Below are positions 59,210 to 64,000 of a stretch of 64,000 bases of DNA, one piece after another. The position numbers were made by a program, and so were the translations under genes. The DNA is from Pseudomonadota bacterium. Lineage in GTDB: Bacteria; Pseudomonadota; Gammaproteobacteria; Steroidobacterales; JBCBZW01. Position 1 is the first letter of the stretch. Each line of letters begins with the position of its first letter. The stretch lies in NCBI GenBank assembly GCA_039193195.1, contig JBCCWS010000006.1, forward strand, positions 124,001-188,000. The letters run 5' to 3'. Below the pieces are notes generated by a model, which worked only from the letters and a program-made list of their open reading frames with translations, had not been told where the DNA came from and searched no databases.

Positions 59210-59917
59210 CTACGGCTCCGCAAGCCCGCATTTCAGGGCGATCTGAAGACCCAGCAGCGGATTGGTGCGGGTGATTCGCTGCACGCTGTCCCGCGTGAAG
59301 TGACTGGCGTGCAAGTTGGGTAAGACGCTCGCGCCAATATCGGCGAGGCACGTGCAGTCCTCTTCGGAGTGGCGACCGCCGAAGAAGGAAACGCAGCCCC
59401 TCACGAAGTCGCCGTCCGAGCCACGTGCACCCAGCAGGAGCCAGGCATCGATGCCCTCGGCGATGCGTTTGCCGCGGGCGCTGCAACCGATGGCTGCGGC
59501 GGCGCGGCTTCCAGCCGAGTACGGGGCTGCGCTGGTGCTTGCGTACGCTGTGTCGGCAGCCGTGCCTGGGAGTGCATAGCGCCGGCCTACGGCGGCGACG
59601 ATGGCCGAGGATGAAAAGAACGTAAGCAACCTGGCGCGAGATGTGTGGTGGGCTGGGAAGGCGCAGGTGCGTAGCCACCAGCCGCCGGCGCCGGCAACGA
59701 ATAGCTGCTCGGCTTGTGTGAAGGGCGTGGCGCAGCGATTTTCGAGAATGGGAAGCACCCGTACGAGGCCCGCCGGCTCCGTCCGCGTCAGGAGGTCCTG
59801 GCACGTCGAATCGGCGAGGGCATCGGCGCTCCACAGGCTCAGCCCCAGGATGAGGCTGAACAGGGCCCTGAGAGCACCGAGAGCACCGAAGGGCGTGCTT
59901 GGCCAGCCGACGCTCAT
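59210..59917 (-). CDS. Exported hypothetical protein with several cysteines
   Basis: 235 residues from ATG 59917 (MSVGWPSTPFGALGALRALFSLILGLSLWSADALA signal peptide); the frame is open to 60229 but that part is not protein-like. The mature part has about seven cysteines (STCQDLLTRTEPAG, ENRCAT, LRTCAF, AIGCSA, VRGCVSFFGG, CTCLADIG, LKCGLAEP) and two short low-complexity Ala/Ser stretches. I recognise no family. It lies 140 bases upstream of the DUF11 gene on the same strand and is divergent from the kinase gene, so the two exported proteins may be co-expressed. Confidence 0.6.
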   Translation of the reverse strand: MSVGWPSTPFGALGALRALFSLILGLSLWSADALADSTCQDLLTRTEPAGLVRVLPILENRCATPFTQAEQLFVAGAGGWWLRTCAFPAHHTSRARLLTFFSSSAIVAAVGRRYALPGTAADTAYASTSAAPYSAGSRAAAAIGCSARGKRIAEGIDAWLLLGARGSDGDFVRGCVSFFGGRHSEEDCTCLADIGASVLPNLHASHFTRDSVQRITRTNPLLGLQIALKCGLAEP

Positions 59918-60387
59918 CGAACGCGCCCACGAACCCTTGCGGCGCTGGCCGTGCTGTTGCCGTAGTGCATTGGAAGTGGACTCCTTCGTATCACCTTCGG
60001 CCCTTCGCGCAGGGCCACCTTGGCGCCGCCGGGGCACCCCCGACCGATCCTCAGGGGACGAGAGTGCGAAGCGCACCGCGACCGCCGCACTACTTCGCAG
60101 CGTGTTGCGGCGTTCGCTCGCGATCGCCCTGACGATGGTGCTGGTGGCTGCGCGCTGGTGGCGAGGGGCGAAGCTTCTCGGAAGTGTTTCGAACGGCCAA
60201 AGGGGTCGGGAAATCAACCCCTTGGGCAAGTCTCTCGGGAGTTTGATGGGGCCGCCCTGGCAGCGCTTGGGGGCGTACTAGAGGCAGTCTCCCGGGGGCA
60301 TTTGAGGGCGATGGCGCCACGCGATCAGCGCGAGGAGTGCCGCGTGGTCGGCACGCCTTCAGGCCTTGCAATCAAGGAGACCAATCG
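59918..60387. other. Divergent intergenic region upstream of the kinase gene
   Basis: About 470 bases between the exported protein and the kinase. Overlapping open frames on both strands have skewed composition and no motifs. As the kinase carries a DNA-binding domain, its own operator may lie here; I could not identify one. Confidence 0.4.
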
Positions 60388-63024
60388 ATGGACGGTGACT
60401 TGCTTCTCGCCGATGGACGCTTCGAGTACGTCTACGGCGACAACCAGATCGTGTTGAACACAGCTCGCCGCCAGCTGCTCATCGACGGCTCACCGGTGCA
60501 GCTCGAGCCAAAACCCCTGGCAAGTTTGGTGCAGCTCATGCACTCGCCGCGGGCTCTGCAGCCGTTTCAGTACGGTCTGACGCCGGACGAGGCACGCAAG
60601 GTAGGTCAGTGGATCCATAAGGTGCGCAAGGCCCTAGGCCAGCGCTACAAGGCGCTGATTCAGAACAAGCGCGGTGAGGGCTACGTCTTCGATGGCGAGA
60701 TTCAGCGCCGCGTGCTCGATCAAGTACTGCCAAGCACCCGTTTAAGCTGCGGCGATCGGGTAGGCGACTGCCTGCTGGAGATGGCCCTAGCGGCGCGTGA
60801 TGGCGTAGAGGTGTGGCGAGCTCGCCTCGACGAGGCGGTGGTCGTGGCCAAGGTGGCAACCGACGGGCAGGGCGCCCGACGCTTGGTGCGCGAGTATTCC
60901 TTTTGGCAGCTGATCGCCACTCAGGTGCCCGATCACGCGGCCTTGTCCCCGCCCCTGCACGCGCAATTCGATGACCCCTACCAGCACCTGCTCTTCAGCG
61001 ACCAAGGGCAGGATCTTCTCACCTGGCAGCTCTGTGCCAGCGAACCCTGGACGATGCAGGGCAAACTGGACCTGGCAACACAGCTCCTGGAGGCGGTCGT
61101 TGCGCTCCATGGAACCGGCGTGATCCACGGCGATCTAAAGCCAGCGAACATCCTCATTGCGCGGGACCATGGGTGCACCTGGCGCCTGCGACTCACGGAT
61201 CTGGGCTGTGCCCGCAAGCGCTACGAGGAGGTGTTCGCCGAGAACAACCTGCGCCCGATCGGCTTGACCATGAGCGAGCAAGACCTAACGGCGGATGGCG
61301 GAACTCCCCTGTACGTCGCCCCCGAGTGTTTGCGATCGGGGCCCTCTGCCGTTGGCGATGTCTTTGCCCTTGGGGTGGTTCTATACCAGCTGTTCGCGGG
61401 CGACTTTCGCCGTCCCTTCGCCACGGGCTGGCAACGCGAGGTAGATGACCTGGCGCTGCGTGAGCTCATCGCGCGGGCCACGGAGGGGGATCCGGCTCGC
61501 CGCTATGGCTCTGTGCAGGAGATGCTTAACGCCCTGTGTCAGCTGGGGGAGCGTACACGAGAGATTAGGGCCCTGGCGCGATACGAGCGCCTGCGTCAGC
61601 GCCGCCCCTGGATCGTTGCGCTGCTGGTGGCTCTCGCCCTAGGTACCGTATTTTCGGCAGCCTTCGCCTGGCATGCGCAACGCATGCAGCGCGCTGCCGA
61701 TACGGAGCGTGCGATCAACAGCCAAGCCACAGACTTCCTGGTCGAGTTTCTACGCGCCGCCGGTGACCCGCGTACGGAGACGGGGGCTGCCTACGAAGCC
61801 CTGGCGAAGGCGCTCGATCGGGTGTCCGCAAGCCTGGATCGGGAGGAGCCGGAGGATCTGCGTATTCGCGTGGCGATCAACGCTGCCTTGGTGGAGATAT
61901 ACGATGGTCACAAGCGCCTAGAGGAGCTGTTTCGCGAACGCCGGCGTACCGTATCGCTCATGCGAGCGCTGCACGGCCCCGCCAGTGAGCAGGCGCTCGG
62001 GAGTGCCTATCGTCTAGCCGAACGCTTGGCTAGTAACCAGCACGCGGACGAGGCTATCGAGGTGATGGCCAACACGGAACACACACAGATCGTCGACCCG
62101 TCGGCCGCGGCCCGTCTAGATCGCCTCGCTGCCTTTGCGCACGCCCGAATCCATGCCGCACACCTGAAGTTTCGGGACGTGGTATCCACCCTGGAGGGGG
62201 CCGTGCAGAGCTACCGATTACGGGGTGATGTGGACGCTGACTACCACGGCATCATGTCGGCCTACGCTGAGTCCTTATCCCGCACCGGTGCCCTGGAACT
62301 GGCGCTCGAGGCGCTGCGCGAGCTGGACCGCGTGCGTGCGAGAAATGGCCTCGACGTCCCCCTGTGGCAGCGCCTAGCCAGCGACGGACAGAAGGGCCAG
62401 ATTCTGGGCATGCTCGGCCGCCAAGACGAGGCGATTGCGCAGCTCCAGCCCGTGCTAAGCGACACCACCAAGATGTATGGGCTGCACAGCGCTCGAACGG
62501 CCTGGGTCCATGCCACCTTGGCCCAGCAGTTCAACGCCATCGGCCAACGGGAAGCGGCCTTGACCCACTACCTGGCTGCACGCGAGGGCTTTTGTACGGG
62601 CGAGATGACGCCCTATTGCGCCTACGTCGGCGGCAACCTCGGCAACCTCCTCTATCTGATGGGGCGCGCGGAAGAGGCACTGGCCCATCTAGATGTCACC
62701 CAGGCATACTTCGATAGTGTTACGCCAGCTCCGATGCCGGCGATCGCCCTGTTCAGCTACTACTACGCCAACGCCCTGCTGGAGCTGCGACGTCCGGCGC
62801 AGGCGCGTTCCTATCTCGACATCCTGCGCGTGGAGTGGCTCGAAGCTGCCGCGCCTGGCGCCCTGTGGGCCTTGCGACTGCGCCTGCTGGTGGCGCGACT
62901 CGCGCTGTACGAGGGAGGCGGCGATCTTGCCCAGTTCGAACTGGCGGCCAACGAGTTGGCGCAAGAGGTAGAGCCTAGTGAAATCGAGAGGCTGGCAATG
63001 GTGCCAGCTGAGCTCCTCCCTTGA
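60388..63024 (+). CDS. Winged-helix / Ser-Thr kinase / transmembrane / TPR regulator
   Basis: 878 residues from ATG 60388 (AAGGAG site). Residues 5-105 are an OmpR/CadC-type winged helix (IVLNTARRQLLIDGSPVQLEPKPLASLVQLM ... VRKALGQ ... NKRGEGYVF). Residues 125-395 are a Hanks-type kinase: Lys155 in AVVVAKV, HGDLKPANI with Asp249 (HGD instead of HRD), DLG with Asp271 (instead of DFG), and GTPLYVAPE at the activation loop. One transmembrane helix follows (about 407-428, RPWIVALLVALALGTVFSAAFAW), then a TPR-rich periplasmic part of some 440 residues. This suggests a membrane sensor that both binds DNA and phosphorylates proteins. Divergent exported genes are plausible targets. Confidence 0.9.
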   Translation: MDGDLLLADGRFEYVYGDNQIVLNTARRQLLIDGSPVQLEPKPLASLVQLMHSPRALQPFQYGLTPDEARKVGQWIHKVRKALGQRYKALIQNKRGEGYVFDGEIQRRVLDQVLPSTRLSCGDRVGDCLLEMALAARDGVEVWRARLDEAVVVAKVATDGQGARRLVREYSFWQLIATQVPDHAALSPPLHAQFDDPYQHLLFSDQGQDLLTWQLCASEPWTMQGKLDLATQLLEAVVALHGTGVIHGDLKPANILIARDHGCTWRLRLTDLGCARKRYEEVFAENNLRPIGLTMSEQDLTADGGTPLYVAPECLRSGPSAVGDVFALGVVLYQLFAGDFRRPFATGWQREVDDLALRELIARATEGDPARRYGSVQEMLNALCQLGERTREIRALARYERLRQRRPWIVALLVALALGTVFSAAFAWHAQRMQRAADTERAINSQATDFLVEFLRAAGDPRTETGAAYEALAKALDRVSASLDREEPEDLRIRVAINAALVEIYDGHKRLEELFRERRRTVSLMRALHGPASEQALGSAYRLAERLASNQHADEAIEVMANTEHTQIVDPSAAARLDRLAAFAHARIHAAHLKFRDVVSTLEGAVQSYRLRGDVDADYHGIMSAYAESLSRTGALELALEALRELDRVRARNGLDVPLWQRLASDGQKGQILGMLGRQDEAIAQLQPVLSDTTKMYGLHSARTAWVHATLAQQFNAIGQREAALTHYLAAREGFCTGEMTPYCAYVGGNLGNLLYLMGRAEEALAHLDVTQAYFDSVTPAPMPAIALFSYYYANALLELRRPAQARSYLDILRVEWLEAAAPGALWALRLRLLVARLALYEGGGDLAQFELAANELAQEVEPSEIERLAMVPAELLP

Positions 63025-63114
63025 GGTTGGTGATGTCGAGCTCGTCGAGCAGGGTAACGACGCGTCGGTGCCCCGCAGTACGGGAGTGAGCCGATCACGC
63101 GGGTACTCAGTCGA

Positions 63115-63909
63115 TTACACCCGATCCCAAGCCGAGACGTTCTGTTCGAGATGTGCGATTGATGTGGTGCCGGGGATAACGATCACATTGGGCGATCGAG
63201 CCAACAACCACGCGAGCGCCTTCACGGGCTCGAGAGTCGCGCCGCGCTTCATCGGATGGGCCCCCAGGGGACCGTAAGGTATGAAGGCAACGTGCCGCTC
63301 AGCGGTGTAGTCGACGAGGTCGTCCTGAGTCTCCCGCTCGGCCATGTTGAAGCGGTTCTGCACGCTGGCGATGGGCGCCACCGACAGGGCACGATCAAGC
63401 TCGCCGCGCGTGACGTTGGACAGACCGATGTGCCCTACTCGCCCGTCGGCCTGCGCCTCGGCGAGCGCCGCCACGGACACCTCGATGGGCGTTTCCGGAT
63501 CCACGCGATGCAGCTGGAAGAGATCGATCCGATCCCGGCGAATGTTTCCGAGCGCGCCATCGATCTGGCGGTGGAGCGCGTCGCGGGATCCATCGACCGT
63601 GATCTTCCCAGCCGCTGGCTTGTCGACACCGCCCTTCGTGGCAATGACAACGCTCGCGTCGCCGAGCGCCTCGCCCACGATTTGATCCGCAACCTCCGGG
63701 CCGTAGGCCCAAGCACTATCGAAAAAGTTCACGCCGAGGGCGGCGGCTCGACGCAATAGGGCGAGGCCATGCTCCCGGTCTTCGAAGGCTCCGTAGTTGC
63801 CCGGCTGGCCGGTAAGGCGCATGGCGCCGTATCCAAGCCGATTGATCTCCAGGTCCCTGCCGAGGCGGAAAGTCCGGTTGATGCCCGCGGTGCGATTGTT
63901 GTCGTTCAT
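63115..63909 (-). CDS. Aldo/keto reductase
   Basis: 264 residues from ATG 63909 (63921 also possible). A TIM-barrel NADPH-dependent carbonyl reductase of the AKR superfamily: GYGAMRLTG at the first strand, catalytic Asp and Tyr in NFFDSAWAYGPEVAD, Lys in VIATKGG, His in FQLHRVDP, and the C-terminal cofactor region VIVIPGTTSIAHLEQN. Substrate unknown. It is convergent with the kinase gene, about 90 bases apart. Complete within the window. Confidence 0.92.
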   Translation of the reverse strand: MNDNNRTAGINRTFRLGRDLEINRLGYGAMRLTGQPGNYGAFEDREHGLALLRRAAALGVNFFDSAWAYGPEVADQIVGEALGDASVVIATKGGVDKPAAGKITVDGSRDALHRQIDGALGNIRRDRIDLFQLHRVDPETPIEVSVAALAEAQADGRVGHIGLSNVTRGELDRALSVAPIASVQNRFNMAERETQDDLVDYTAERHVAFIPYGPLGAHPMKRGATLEPVKALAWLLARSPNVIVIPGTTSIAHLEQNVSAWDRV

Positions 63910-64000
63910 GGCGTTCCTCACGTAGGTGATCGAGTGTGGGGAACACTCTGGCGAGCTTTCGACGACCTCGGTAGACGACTAACGCGGATATCTGATATGC

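Overview
The window is 64 kb of high-GC DNA. It reads as the chromosome of an environmental, probably marine or aquatic, gammaproteobacterium. The support is three intact TonB-dependent receptors, a ThrS that matches E. coli residue numbering at every metal-site and editing-site position I could place, a BCCT-type transporter, a DksA, and aerobic-type late cobalamin genes with a B12 riboswitch. Several large exported beta-repeat proteins and a winged-helix/Ser-Thr kinase/TPR protein are also present. I cannot name a genus from sequence alone.

Layout. 1-11.5 kb: a Fur-box-controlled type I PKS (minus, cut by the window edge), a type II thioesterase, and, divergently, a 12-repeat Ig-like lipoprotein translationally coupled to a siderophore-type TonB receptor. 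This looks like one end of a siderophore locus. 11.8-20.3 kb: an AT-richer genomic island holding an exported SpvB/YD-repeat (Rhs-type) polymorphic toxin gene with an overlapping candidate immunity gene. It is bordered by matching IS66-accessory-gene fragments and by a decayed duplicate of the 3' end of the TonB receptor. 20.5-25.1 kb: a seven-repeat NHL-like exported protein, a GNAT acetyltransferase, thrS, and an IS630-type MITE. 25.1-38.9 kb: a long, tightly packed minus-strand catabolic operon with a receptor, SDR, MDR reductase, lipoprotein carboxylesterase, BCCT carrier, both AcnX dehydratase subunits, a beta-keto-acid cleavage enzyme (BKACE) and a hotdog thioesterase. A TPR-sulfotransferase and a divergent LysR regulator lie at its head. 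It resembles a carnitine-type pathway with extra, unexplained steps.

38.9-43.7 kb: a secreted PHB-depolymerase/feruloyl-esterase-like hydrolase, a seven-repeat FG-GAP protein, an AlkZ-related winged-helix protein, and an intergenic stretch with a tRNA-Pro 3' half remnant. 43.7-53.8 kb: cobalamin functions. These are a ChlI/ChlD-like chelatase pair, a cobalamin riboswitch, btuB, btuF, a truncated btuC, then cobQ-cbiB-cobC in a chain of GTGA overlaps, and convergent cobU. No cobN, btuD, cobV or cobT is present, so the pathway is split or the ABC importer has decayed. 53.9-64 kb: dksA with a half-lost zinc site, a small ORF, a 1.3-kilo-residue DUF11/dockerin-like exported protein, a cysteine-containing exported protein, the divergent winged-helix/kinase/TPR protein, and an aldo/keto reductase.

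The best candidates for something undescribed are three. One is the receptor-to-thioesterase operon that couples AcnX with BKACE. One is the exported Rhs toxin island built between receptor and IS fragments. One is the Ig-repeat lipoprotein coupled to a siderophore receptor. All functional assignments come from reading motifs and family resemblance, without database searches.
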